From: Actinomycetota bacterium
GTDB taxonomy: Bacteria > Actinomycetota > Acidimicrobiia > Acidimicrobiales > Microtrichaceae
Length of the DNA: 13,397 bases
Reading direction: 5' to 3'
NCBI GenBank assembly: GCA_005777415.1
Contig: SXMI01000151.1
Coordinates: 1 to 13,397 of the forward strand
Positions 1-6,840 of this stretch are shown here, one piece after another. The notes beneath the pieces are model-generated. The model saw only the letters and a list, made by a program, of their open reading frames with translations. It did no database searches and was not told the DNA's origin. Positions within the stretch are counted from its first letter, which is position 1, and each line of letters starts with the position of its first letter. The translations under genes were made by a program, and so were the position numbers.

Positions 1-162
1 GACCGCCTCCACCGGCCGGGGACCTGCACGACGAGCTATCAGCGTCACGAGGACGGCGGGTGCGCCAACACCGTGAGCATCCCCGACGAGGTCGGCATCC
101 TGCAGGTGACCAACCGTGATCGGGTCGGTGGTCACGGACTGCGCCTCGCTGTGCCATCCTGA
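1..162 (+). CDS. C-terminal fragment of an unrecognised protein
   Basis: Frame 1 is open from the window edge to a TGA at 160-162 and encodes 53 residues. Almost every codon ends in G or C, as in the clear genes of this window, which supports real coding. The fragment contains two cysteines (in GTCTTSY and GGCANTV) about 12 residues apart and ends in GLRLAVPS. I do not recognise the family. The cysteine pair could form a disulfide or bind a metal, but that is a guess. It is followed after 89 bases by the TetR-type gene on the same strand. Confidence 0.6.
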   Translation, partial: DRLHRPGTCTTSYQRHEDGGCANTVSIPDEVGILQVTNRDRVGGHGLRLAVPS

Positions 163-193
163 CCGGGGGGCAGGAAGCAGCGGTTGAGGCCGC

Positions 194-228
194 GCCGATC
201 GGGCTGGGTGGAGCACCCGGGCCGATCG
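194..228. repeat. 8-base direct repeats flanking a small hairpin upstream of the TetR gene
   Basis: GCCGATCG occurs at 194-201 and again at 221-228. Between them, GGGTG (206-210) and CACCC (214-218) can pair around a 3-base loop. The element lies just upstream of the regulator's ribosome binding site. A local regulator could bind here to control itself, but sequences this short and GC-rich arise easily by chance in such DNA. Confidence 0.25.
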
Positions 229-234
229 AGGAGC

Positions 235-243
235 GGAGAGGAA
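235..243 (+). promoter_or_regulatory. Ribosome binding site for the tandem TetR gene
   Basis: The purine run GGAGAGGAA ends 8 bases before the GTG at 252. This is the main reason for placing the regulator's start at 252 rather than at a later in-frame codon. Several other genes in this window lack such a site. Confidence 0.65.
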
Positions 244-251
244 GCCGCAGA

Positions 252-1544
252 GTGCCGCAACGGAGCGAGGACGCACGAGCATCGATCGTCGCCGCGGCCT
301 GGCGACTCGCCGACCGCCGGGACGTCTCCCAGATCCTGGCCGGTGTGTCGTTCCGGGACGTGGCCCGGGAACTGGGGATGTCGGCGTCGACGATCAGCTA
401 CCACTTCTCCGGGCCGTCGGACCTGGCGTGGGCCATGCTCGATGCGCTGGTCGACGACATCGACCTGGAACCGCTCCGTGTGCTGACCGAGGTGCTGCGG
501 GCGGAGGACGTTCCCTCGGATGTCGCCTCCTTGGTGCGGGCTGCGACCCAGGCCGACTGGGAGGTGCTCGCCACCGAGGAGTCCGCCGCCTTCGAACGGC
601 GGCTCATGCGGGCGCTGGCCGCGACGGGTGGCCACGAGGACCGTGAGCAGATCGCCCTCCGGCTCCGCGAGCTGGTCTGGGATCGGTACATCTCGTCGCT
701 CTCCGAGATGATCGAGACCCTCTGCGACCGGAGCGGTCGGCACTTCGCCGAGCCGGTCACCCCCCGGGAGATGGCCCGCCTGTCGACCGCCTTGGTCGAG
801 CGGCTCCTGCACCAGTGGATGGTGGACCCCGACGGGGTGCGCGACGACCTGGCCGCCGACGGGATCGTGGCGCTGTACTCGGCCCTGCTCCGGCCCGACC
901 ACCAGCGGGTCCACGTCGACGAGCTCGAGGCATCGATGCGCCGACGTGACGAGGCCGACCCCGAGGTCGCCGAACGGCTGCTCTGGCAGCGTGAGGTTGC
1001 CGTGGCCGCTGCGGGCCTGTTCACCCGACCTCCCGGCGAGGTCACGCTCACCGAGATCGCCGAGTCGGCCGGGGTGTCGGTCCGCTCGGTCGGTCAGGGC
1101 TTTCGGTCGTCGACCGAGGTGGCCGCCGTGTCGACCTACCGGCACCTGTCGAAGCTCAGCGCCGCCTTCGATCGCCGGGTCGAGGTCGACGTCGAACTGG
1201 GGCTGGTCGACGCGCTCTGCGAACTGGTCCGCCTGGTCCGAGCCGAGCCCAACGCATGGGGGGCGCTCGCGATCGAGCGTCCGCGGTCGGCGTTCCGCGG
1301 CGAGGCGGACGGGATCCACCTGGCGGTGCCGCTGGACGCCATCGTCGACACCTCGGTGCTGGCCATGGGCTCGCACCTTTCGGAGGGTGAGCGGATGGAC
1401 CTCAGTCGACTGGTCATCGACACGGTGCTGAGCTACTCGCTGACCCGGCCGACGGCGGCACCGGCGGCCGTGACCGAACTGGCGCTCCGACTCCTGCCCG
1501 TCCGTGGAGCGGACGCACTCGGCTCGACCTACCGGGCCGACTGA
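252..1544 (+). CDS. Tandem (two-domain) TetR/AcrR-type transcriptional regulator
   Basis: At 430 residues the protein is about twice the usual TetR length (about 190-220). Residues 1-220 form a complete TetR unit: a helix-turn-helix at about 31-52 (FRDVARELGMSASTISYHF) followed by a helical ligand-type domain. Residues about 240-430 form a second unit with a weaker helix-turn-helix at about 264-284 (LTEIAESAGVSVRSVGQGF), where the usual aromatic YxxF recognition end is degraded. The GTG start follows a good ribosome binding site. It most likely binds DNA in the cytoplasm as a repressor. It sits 219 bases upstream of a FadD-type ligase on the same strand, so that gene and its own promoter are plausible targets, but this is inferred from position only. 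The ligand is unknown. TetR proteins beside acyl-CoA ligases often sense acyl-CoAs. Confidence 0.88.
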   Translation: MPQRSEDARASIVAAAWRLADRRDVSQILAGVSFRDVARELGMSASTISYHFSGPSDLAWAMLDALVDDIDLEPLRVLTEVLRAEDVPSDVASLVRAATQADWEVLATEESAAFERRLMRALAATGGHEDREQIALRLRELVWDRYISSLSEMIETLCDRSGRHFAEPVTPREMARLSTALVERLLHQWMVDPDGVRDDLAADGIVALYSALLRPDHQRVHVDELEASMRRRDEADPEVAERLLWQREVAVAAAGLFTRPPGEVTLTEIAESAGVSVRSVGQGFRSSTEVAAVSTYRHLSKLSAAFDRRVEVDVELGLVDALCELVRLVRAEPNAWGALAIERPRSAFRGEADGIHLAVPLDAIVDTSVLAMGSHLSEGERMDLSRLVIDTVLSYSLTRPTAAPAAVTELALRLLPVRGADALGSTYRAD

Positions 1545-1623
1545 CTGCACACGTGCGCGGTCGAAGCGGTGCGATCACCCCGATCGGCGTCGGTGTCGAG
1601 CCGGTGCGCTTCTCCTCCGGCTG

Positions 1624-1647
1624 CGCCCTCGGGTAGAACCGAGGGCG
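1624..1647 (+). terminator. Perfect 9-base-pair hairpin after the TetR gene
   Basis: CGCCCTCGG (1624-1632) is an exact inverted repeat of CCGAGGGCG (1639-1647) around the 6-base loop GTAGAA. It lies 80 bases after the regulator's stop. No T-run follows, so it is not a canonical intrinsic terminator. GC-rich actinobacteria often use hairpins without U-tracts, so termination is possible but unproven. It could instead be a protein binding site. Confidence 0.4.
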
Positions 1648-1696
1648 AGGTCGACACGCTCGCTCGCCCCATCGCAGGCGTGGCCGTCCTCGCCGG

Positions 1697-1729
1697 CGGG
1701 CCCCGGGTGTGTGCGCACCCAGGGGCCCG
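1697..1729 (+). terminator. Strong 13-base-pair hairpin upstream of the first acyl-CoA ligase
   Basis: CGGGCCCC (1697-1704) pairs with GGGGCCCG (1722-1729). Nested inside, GGGTG (1705-1709) pairs with CACCC (1716-1720), with only A1721 bulged and a 6-base loop. It is the most stable-looking structure in the intergenic region. It ends 22 bases before the candidate -10 box of the ligase gene, in the -35 zone. It may terminate transcription from the TetR gene or act as an operator. No T-run follows. Confidence 0.45.
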
Positions 1730-1750
1730 TGCCGTACCGATGTGAGCCGC

Positions 1751-1756
1751 TAGTTT
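1751..1756 (+). promoter_or_regulatory. Candidate -10 box for a leaderless ligase transcript
   Basis: TAGTTT fits the actinobacterial TANNNT pattern and ends 7 bases before the GTG at 1764. No Shine-Dalgarno sequence lies in front of that GTG. A transcript starting on the GTG itself (leaderless) would explain both facts. No clear -35 box is visible. Two other starts in this window have nearly the same arrangement. Confidence 0.5.
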
Positions 1757-1763
1757 CGCCGAC

Positions 1764-3455
1764 GTGAGCCCGCCCGAGTCGGTCAACTTCGCCGACGTCT
1801 GGGAGGCGATCAGCGATCGGGTCCGGGACCGTCCGGCGGGGGTGGTGGGCGACCGTCGGCTCACCTACGGCGAGCTCGAGGACCGGGCGAACCGCCTGGC
1901 CCAGGTGCTGATCGGCCTGGGTGTCGGCCCGGGCGACGCGGTGGCGTGCCACCTGACGAACTCCTCGGAGTACCTCGAGACGCTTCTGGCGGCCTGGAAG
2001 CTCCGGGCGGTTCCGGTCAACGTGAACTACCGGTACACCTCGGAGGAGCTGGCCCACCTGTACCGCGACTCGGGCGCCGTGGTGGCCGTCGTCGACGCGG
2101 ACCTGCTGGAGCGGGTCGACGCGGTGGCGGATCAGCTCGACTCGTTGCGCACGGTGCTCGTCGTCGGCGGAGGACCGGCGACACCCGGGCCGACCGGGCT
2201 GCACGACGTGCGCTCGTTCGACGAGGCGACCGGGCGGGTGTCGGCCGACCGGCCCGAGGTGCCGGGGCGGGGTGAGGACGACCTCTACGTCATCTACACC
2301 GGGGGCACCACCGGACTGCCCAAGGGTGTGGTCTGGCGCATGGGGGATGCGTTCTTCGGCTGTCTGGGCGGCGGCGACCCGATGCGGATGTCGGGACCGG
2401 TGGCCGCACCCGAGGAGCTGATGGAGCGGATCGTGGACTTCGACTTCACCTTCTACGCGCTCGCCCCGCTCATGCACGCAGCCGCGCAGTGGGTGTCGTT
2501 CATGTGGCTGTTCTGCGGGGCCCGGGTGGTGCTGCACGAGGGTCCGTTCGATGCGGGACAGGTGTGGCGGACGATCGAGCGGGAAGGGGTGTCCACCACC
2601 ACGGTGGTCGGCGACGCCATGGCTCGGCCGCTCTGCGACGACTGGGACACCAACGGTCCCTACGAGGTGTCGACGCTGTTCGCCTTCTCCAACGGCGGGG
2701 CCCCGTTGTCGGCCGGGTTGCGCGAGCGGCTCCAGGCCGCCCTGCCCGGTGTGGTCTTCACCGACGGATTCGGGTCGTCGGAGACCGGCATCCAGGGCAG
2801 CAGCCGCCTCCAGCCGGGCGACCGGAGCGCCGGGACGGCGCGCTTCGACGCGGTGGCGTCGGGGACGCTGGTCCTCGACGACGACCTCCGCCCGGTCGAA
2901 CCGGGCAGTGGCGTCGTCGGACGCGTCGCGCACGGCGGATACCTGCCGCTCCGCTACCACAACGCCCCGGAACGGACCGCCGAGACCTTCGTGGAGGTCG
3001 GCGGCCAGCGGGTGGCGCTGAACGGCGACATGGCGATGGTCGAGGCCGACGGGAGCGTGGTGCTCCTGGGTCGCGGGTCGCTGTGCATCAACACGGGCGG
3101 CGAGAAGGTCTTCCCCGAGGAGGTCGAGGGGGTGTTGAAGTCGCACCCTGCCGTCTACGACCTGGTCGTCGTGGGCGTCCCGCACGACCGGTGGGGCGAA
3201 CAGGTGACCGCAGTCGTCCAGCCGGTCGAGGGGTCGCAGGTCGCACTCGAGGACCTGGTGGCCCACGGCCGGGAGCACCTGGCGGGCTACAAGCTCCCGC
3301 GAGCGGTCGTCGTGGTGGACGCCGTGGTCCGGTCGCCGTCGGGGAAGGCCGACTACCGGTGGGCCCGTGCGACCGCCGTCGAGGCGGCGGCCGAGGTGAC
3401 GACGTCCGAGGCGACGTCCGAGGGAACGACGTCCGAGGCGCCCCCCACCACCTGA
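1764..3455 (+). CDS. FadD19-like acyl-CoA ligase (AMP-forming)
   Basis: A 563-residue ANL-superfamily enzyme that activates a carboxylic acid to an acyl-AMP and then to the CoA thioester in the cytoplasm. The ATP-binding loop YTGGTTGLPKG is at 178-188, GFGSSET at 335-341, the GD pair of the ribose-binding motif at 421-422, LGRG at 435-438 and GGEKVFPEEVE at 445-455. The catalytic lysine is K528 in PSGKADY. The sequence style (YTGGTTG..KGVVWR, then PLMH and GDAMARPL) matches mycobacterial FadD19/FadD17-type ligases, which act on steroid side-chain or fatty acids. The exact substrate cannot be read here. The last 20 or so residues form an unusual Thr/Ser/Glu-rich tail absent from its paralogue. 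The GTG start has no ribosome binding site but a -10 box 7 bases upstream. It lies downstream of the TetR gene and converges on its paralogue. Confidence 0.92.
   Translation: MSPPESVNFADVWEAISDRVRDRPAGVVGDRRLTYGELEDRANRLAQVLIGLGVGPGDAVACHLTNSSEYLETLLAAWKLRAVPVNVNYRYTSEELAHLYRDSGAVVAVVDADLLERVDAVADQLDSLRTVLVVGGGPATPGPTGLHDVRSFDEATGRVSADRPEVPGRGEDDLYVIYTGGTTGLPKGVVWRMGDAFFGCLGGGDPMRMSGPVAAPEELMERIVDFDFTFYALAPLMHAAAQWVSFMWLFCGARVVLHEGPFDAGQVWRTIEREGVSTTTVVGDAMARPLCDDWDTNGPYEVSTLFAFSNGGAPLSAGLRERLQAALPGVVFTDGFGSSETGIQGSSRLQPGDRSAGTARFDAVASGTLVLDDDLRPVEPGSGVVGRVAHGGYLPLRYHNAPERTAETFVEVGGQRVALNGDMAMVEADGSVVLLGRGSLCINTGGEKVFPEEVEGVLKSHPAVYDLVVVGVPHDRWGEQVTAVVQPVEGSQVALEDLVAHGREHLAGYKLPRAVVVVDAVVRSPSGKADYRWARATAVEAAAEVTTSEATSEGTTSEAPPTT
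3402..3438 (+). repeat. Short tandem repeat encoding the Thr-Ser-Glu tail of the ligase
   Basis: ACGTCCGAGG occurs three times, at 3402-3411, 3414-3423 and 3429-3438, with periods of 12 and 15 bases. Both periods are multiples of three, so the frame is kept. It encodes TSEA-TSEG-TTSEA at the very C-terminus, after the last conserved catalytic segment. This looks like in-frame slippage expansion of a disordered tail. Confidence 0.75.
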
Positions 3456-3479
3456 CCCCCACCACTCCGGATATACGGG

Positions 3480-3503
3480 TCGCGCGCGGCTCCGAGCGCG
3501 CGA
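3480..3503. terminator. GC-rich hairpin between the convergent ligase genes
   Basis: TCGCGCGC (3480-3487) is the exact inverted complement of GCGCGCGA (3496-3503), with an 8-base loop. It lies in the 109-base gap where the two convergent ligase genes end. A bidirectional terminator would make sense there. However, the A-run at 3503-3507 follows the stem on the + strand, so neither strand has the T-run of a classical intrinsic terminator. Function as a terminator is therefore tentative. Confidence 0.4.
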
Positions 3504-3564
3504 AAAAGACCCTGAGAACGGTTGGTGGGGCTGCTCGGGGCGGGTTCGAGCTGGCCGGGAGCGC

Positions 3565-5187
3565 TCAGGCGAGGTGGTCGCCGGACTCGGCGAGCCGCTT
3601 GGCCCACGGATAGTCCGGCTTGCCCGACGGCGACCGCACGATCGTGTCGACGACGTGCAGCTCCCGGGGCACCTTGTAGCCGGCGATGTGGGTCCGGGCG
3701 TGGTCGGCGAGCTCCTCGACCGTGGCGGACTGGTCGTCGCGGAAGTGGACCACTGCCGCCACCCGCTGGCCCCAGCGCTCGTCGGGGACGCCGACCACCA
3801 GACAGTCGAAGACCGCCGGGTGCGACTTCAGCGCCTGCTCGACCTCCTCGGGGAAGATCTTCTCCCCGCCGGAGTTGATGCTGACCGTGCCCCGGCCGAG
3901 CATCACGAGCTTCCCGTCCTCGGTCCACCGGGCGAAGTCGCCCGCCACGGCGTAGCGGGTCCCGGCCACGTCGACGAAGGTCTCGGCGGTCTTCACCGGA
4001 TCGTTGTGGTAGCCGATCGGGATGTTGCCCGAGCGGGCGAGTCGACCGATCCGGTCGTCGCCCGGCTCGATGGGCTGCAGGTCGTCATCGAGCACGACCA
4101 CGTCCCGGCCCGGGTCGACCGTCGGGCCGCCGCCCTCGATCCGCTGGCCCTTGGCGGCGTAGGTGATCCCGTTGAACCCGCCCTCGGTCGAGCCGATCGA
4201 GTCGGTGATGATGAGGTTGGGGAAGCGCTCCAGGAAGCGGTCCTTGACCGACTGGCTGAACAGCGCCGCGCTCGATGACAACGCGATGAAGCTGGAGGCG
4301 TCCCACCGGTCGGGTTCGGCCTCGAGCGCTTCGATCAGCGGGCGTCCGATCGCGTCACCGGTGATGAGCATCGCGTTGATGCCGTGGGCGTCGACCAGGT
4401 CCCAGACCGCCTCGGGGTCGAACTTCGGCAGCAGGACGATGGTGGTCCCGATGAACCACTGGCTCATGGTGGCGATCTGGGCCGCACCGTGCATGAGCGG
4501 CGGGATGACGCAGAACACGAGACCGGTCTCGGAGGCGGCCGCCTGCTCCGCCTTGGTGTACTCCGATGCGACGCGCTCGCCGGTGAGGGCGTCGATGCCC
4601 TGGCCGAGGGCGAAGTAGATGTCCTCGCTCCGCCACACGACGCCCTTGGGCATGCCGGTCGTCCCGCCGGTGTAGATGACGTAGTGGTCGTCACCGGACC
4701 GCTCGGGGAAGTCCCGGTCGGGAGCGCCGGCGGCGACGGCCTCGTCGAACGGCACCGAGCCGAGGAGTGTGACCGGATCCTCGTCGCTGTCGTCCTCGAT
4801 GTGGACGAACGTCCGGAGCGCCGGTGAACGGTCGGCCACGTTGGCGAGGCGGGTGGTGAACGCCTGGTCGAACACGCAGGCCACCAGGCCGGCGTTCTCG
4901 ATGATGTAGGCGAGCTCGTCCTCGACGTAGCGGTAGTTCACATTGATCGGGACGGCCCGCACCTTGAGGCACCCGAGCATGGCGGTGACCCACTGCTCGG
5001 AGTTCACGGCGTAGATGCCGACGTGGTCGCCGGGCCCGACCCCGGCCGCCTGGAGGTGGTGGCCGAACCGGTTCCCGCGGGCGTCGAGCTCGGCGAAGGT
5101 GTACTCCCGGCCCCGGTCGACCACGCACAGGCGGTCGGGAACGGCGTCGACGGTGTGTTCGAACAGGTCAGCGATGTTGTAGGCCAC
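3565..5187 (-). CDS. FadD19-like acyl-CoA ligase, second copy
   Basis: A 540-residue AMP-forming acyl-CoA ligase, the typical length for FadD19-type enzymes. Motifs: YTGGTTGMPKG at 172-182, IPPLMHGAAQ at 228-237, DSIGSTEGGF at 329-338, the GDF aspartate D417, LGRGTVSINSGGEKIFPEEV at 430-449 and catalytic lysine K523 in PSGKPDY. Several segments resemble mycobacterial FadD19, the cholesterol side-chain (C26 acid) CoA ligase, as I recall that sequence. A steroid or branched long-chain acid is thus a reasonable substrate, but ordinary fatty acids are possible. It starts with GTG at 5187, with TAGGTT 6 bases before it and no ribosome binding site. It lies 70 bases downstream of the WS/DGAT gene on the same strand and could feed it acyl-CoA. 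It is a clear paralogue of the ligase at 1764-3455, facing it tail to tail. Confidence 0.93.
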   Translation of the reverse strand: MAYNIADLFEHTVDAVPDRLCVVDRGREYTFAELDARGNRFGHHLQAAGVGPGDHVGIYAVNSEQWVTAMLGCLKVRAVPINVNYRYVEDELAYIIENAGLVACVFDQAFTTRLANVADRSPALRTFVHIEDDSDEDPVTLLGSVPFDEAVAAGAPDRDFPERSGDDHYVIYTGGTTGMPKGVVWRSEDIYFALGQGIDALTGERVASEYTKAEQAAASETGLVFCVIPPLMHGAAQIATMSQWFIGTTIVLLPKFDPEAVWDLVDAHGINAMLITGDAIGRPLIEALEAEPDRWDASSFIALSSSAALFSQSVKDRFLERFPNLIITDSIGSTEGGFNGITYAAKGQRIEGGGPTVDPGRDVVVLDDDLQPIEPGDDRIGRLARSGNIPIGYHNDPVKTAETFVDVAGTRYAVAGDFARWTEDGKLVMLGRGTVSINSGGEKIFPEEVEQALKSHPAVFDCLVVGVPDERWGQRVAAVVHFRDDQSATVEELADHARTHIAGYKVPRELHVVDTIVRSPSGKPDYPWAKRLAESGDHLA

Positions 5188-5193
5188 GCCGGA

Positions 5194-5199
5194 AACCTA
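5194..5199 (-). promoter_or_regulatory. Candidate -10 box for the second ligase (leaderless start)
   Basis: On the minus strand TAGGTT is followed by 6 bases and then the GTG at 5187. No purine-rich ribosome binding site is present. This resembles the start region of the paralogous ligase. If real, the gene has its own promoter besides any read-through from the WS/DGAT gene. Confidence 0.4.
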
Positions 5200-5204
5200 G
5201 ATCA

Positions 5205-5244
5205 GGTGACGGCGATCGGGCAGGCCGGACCCGGGCTCGTCACC
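5205..5244. repeat. Inverted repeat between WS/DGAT and ligase genes
   Basis: GGTGACG (5205-5211) and CGTCACC (5238-5244) are exact inverted 7-base arms separated by 26 bases. They sit in the 70-base spacer upstream of the second ligase. It could be a regulator site or an RNA stem, but arms this short carry little weight in GC-rich DNA. Confidence 0.25.
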
Positions 5245-5257
5245 GGAGTCGGGCCGC

Positions 5258-6730
5258 TCAGTCGACGGCGGCCTCGCTGCGTGCGCTCGCCGACGTCGGC
5301 GTCACCGGGGCCGGCGGCTTGACCAGCGTCGGGTCGACCACTCCGGCCAGCTCCACGAGTTCCTGGAACGCAGGGGCGACGTCGGCGGCGAGGTCCCACA
5401 GGTCGTCCATGAGCTCCTCGTCGGCGAGGAATCCGATGTCGACGTGGTCCCGGTAGCTCAGCACGGTGATGTTCAGCCCGGCGCCGTCCATGATCGGGCC
5501 CATCGGGTAGGTCGCCACCATCTCGGCCCCGGCGAAGTAGAGCGGGAACGGCGGGCCGGGGACGTTCGAGATCACCAGGTTGTGGATCGGCCGGTGCTGA
5601 CTCGCCAGGCCCATCGACGAGTACAGCCGGGCTGCGAGCCCGAAGGTCGTCGGCGCGGCCCACTCCGCCCAGTCCGTCAGCATGTGGGCGCCGATGGCGT
5701 TGTGGTCCTCCTTGGCGCCCTGGGTGCTGGCGACGATGGCGTCGAGTCGGGCCTGTGGGTCGTCGAGGTGGACGGGCAGCGCCGTGAACATCGCCGAGAC
5801 CTTGTTCCCGCCGGAGCCGGCCTCGGACTCCTCCCGGACCGATACCGGCACGACCGACACCAGTGGGATCTCGGGCAGCGCATCGTGGCGTTCGAGATAG
5901 CGGCGCAGGGTGCCGGTGCAGATGGCGAGCACCACGTCGTTGACCTTCACGTCGAGCGCGACCTTGACCTGCTTGACGGTGTCGAGTGGAACCCGGGAGA
6001 ACGCCACGGTGCGGTGCGGCCCGATGGAGCTGTTGAACGGGGTCCGTGGCGCCGTGAGCGGCACCGCCCCGTGCCGGACGTCCGGGTTGCGGATGTTCCC
6101 GATGAGGGTGGCGATGGAGCGGGCGGTCCGCCCCACCAGCCCGACCGCATCGCCGGCCAGCTTCAGCTTGGACGCCGCGGCGTAGGACACCAGCTCGAGG
6201 TCGCTCGGCACGTGCTCGGGCGGAACGGGGTCGGCCTCGACCTCGCGGCCGTCCGGCGAGAGGTCGAAGAGCTCGGTCATGATCTCCGCACCCGCGGCAC
6301 CGTCGATCGCTGCGTGGTGCACCTTGCAGACGAAGCCGATCCGGTCCTGCTTGAGCCCCTCGATGATCCACATCTCCCACAGGGGCCGGTTCCGGTCGAG
6401 CGGGACGGACACGATCTGTCCGGCGACCTCGGCGAGCTCACGCCGACCACCGGGCGACGGGCAGCCGATCCGCCGCACGTGGTAATCGAGGTGGAAGTTC
6501 GGGTCCTCGATCCAGACCGGATGGTGCAGCTGGAACGGCACCCTCACGAGTCGACGCCGGAACGGCGGGACGAGCGGGAGGCGATCACGGATCGTGTCCT
6601 TGATCGACTCGAAGCTGTAGCCGCCGGGCATGGTGCTGGCGTCGAAGATCCCGACCATGGCCACGTGCATGTGGCTGCGCGGCGTCTCCAGGTAGAGGAA
6701 GGTCGCGTCCATCCCCGAGAGTCGTTCCAC
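5258..6730 (-). CDS. Wax ester synthase / diacylglycerol O-acyltransferase (WS/DGAT)
   Basis: A 490-residue enzyme of the bacterial WS/DGAT family, which transfers an acyl group from acyl-CoA to a long-chain alcohol or diacylglycerol and makes wax esters or triacylglycerol, usually at the inner membrane face or lipid body. The catalytic HHxxxDG motif is HHAAIDG at 138-144. Other family signatures are PLW at 116-118, NDVVLA at 264-269, SNVPGP at 388-393 and GPIMDGAGLNITVLSY at 411-426. It begins MERLSGMDATFLYLE, as family members do. The GTG start has GGAGGT 6 bases upstream. The last 25 or so residues are a Pro/Ala/Ser-rich tail. It is followed by a FadD19-like ligase 70 bases downstream, a plausible two-gene operon in which the ligase supplies acyl-CoA. 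The preferred acceptor cannot be told from sequence. Confidence 0.95.
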   Translation of the reverse strand: MERLSGMDATFLYLETPRSHMHVAMVGIFDASTMPGGYSFESIKDTIRDRLPLVPPFRRRLVRVPFQLHHPVWIEDPNFHLDYHVRRIGCPSPGGRRELAEVAGQIVSVPLDRNRPLWEMWIIEGLKQDRIGFVCKVHHAAIDGAAGAEIMTELFDLSPDGREVEADPVPPEHVPSDLELVSYAAASKLKLAGDAVGLVGRTARSIATLIGNIRNPDVRHGAVPLTAPRTPFNSSIGPHRTVAFSRVPLDTVKQVKVALDVKVNDVVLAICTGTLRRYLERHDALPEIPLVSVVPVSVREESEAGSGGNKVSAMFTALPVHLDDPQARLDAIVASTQGAKEDHNAIGAHMLTDWAEWAAPTTFGLAARLYSSMGLASQHRPIHNLVISNVPGPPFPLYFAGAEMVATYPMGPIMDGAGLNITVLSYRDHVDIGFLADEELMDDLWDLAADVAPAFQELVELAGVVDPTLVKPPAPVTPTSASARSEAAVD

Positions 6731-6736
6731 GTCGGC

Positions 6737-6742
6737 ACCTCC
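6737..6742 (-). promoter_or_regulatory. Shine-Dalgarno site of the WS/DGAT gene
   Basis: On the minus strand GGAGGT lies 6 bases before the GTG at 6730. This fixes the start and gives the conserved MERLSGMDATFLYLE N-terminus of the family. Confidence 0.75.
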
Positions 6743-6747
6743 GCCCT

Positions 6748-6764
6748 CCGTCCCGGCGGGACGG
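6748..6764 (-). promoter_or_regulatory. Hairpin in the WS/DGAT 5' leader
   Basis: CCGTCCC (6748-6754) and GGGACGG (6758-6764) form a perfect 7-base-pair stem with a 3-base loop. In the minus-strand mRNA it would sit just 5' of the Shine-Dalgarno sequence. It might influence translation or serve as a protein site in the divergent spacer; nothing more can be shown. Confidence 0.35.
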
Positions 6765-6840
6765 TTCGCTCCCGTGTCGCTGCGTCCGGACGGACCCCAC
6801 GACAGGAACGGGTCACAGTCTGGCGCACGATGCGGGTTCG

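Noticed and set aside
132..1550. Long open frame of 472 codons on the minus strand opposite the TetR gene
   Set aside because: Its product is Arg/Gly/His/Asp-rich without recognisable domains and it mirrors the codon pattern of the real gene. GC-rich DNA commonly keeps such antisense frames open.
1547..1558. CACGTG-centred near-palindrome after the TetR gene
   Set aside because: Only six bases are truly symmetric and such sites are expected by chance. No promoter element was seen next to it.
1575..3278. Open frame of 567 codons on the minus strand opposite the first ligase
   Set aside because: Same low-information composition, no family motifs, and it lies fully opposite a well-supported ligase.
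3480..3508. Classical intrinsic terminator between the convergent ligases
   Set aside because: The stem is good, but the homopolymer after it on the + strand is A, not T, and the minus strand has its T-run before the stem. I kept it only as a hairpin of uncertain role.
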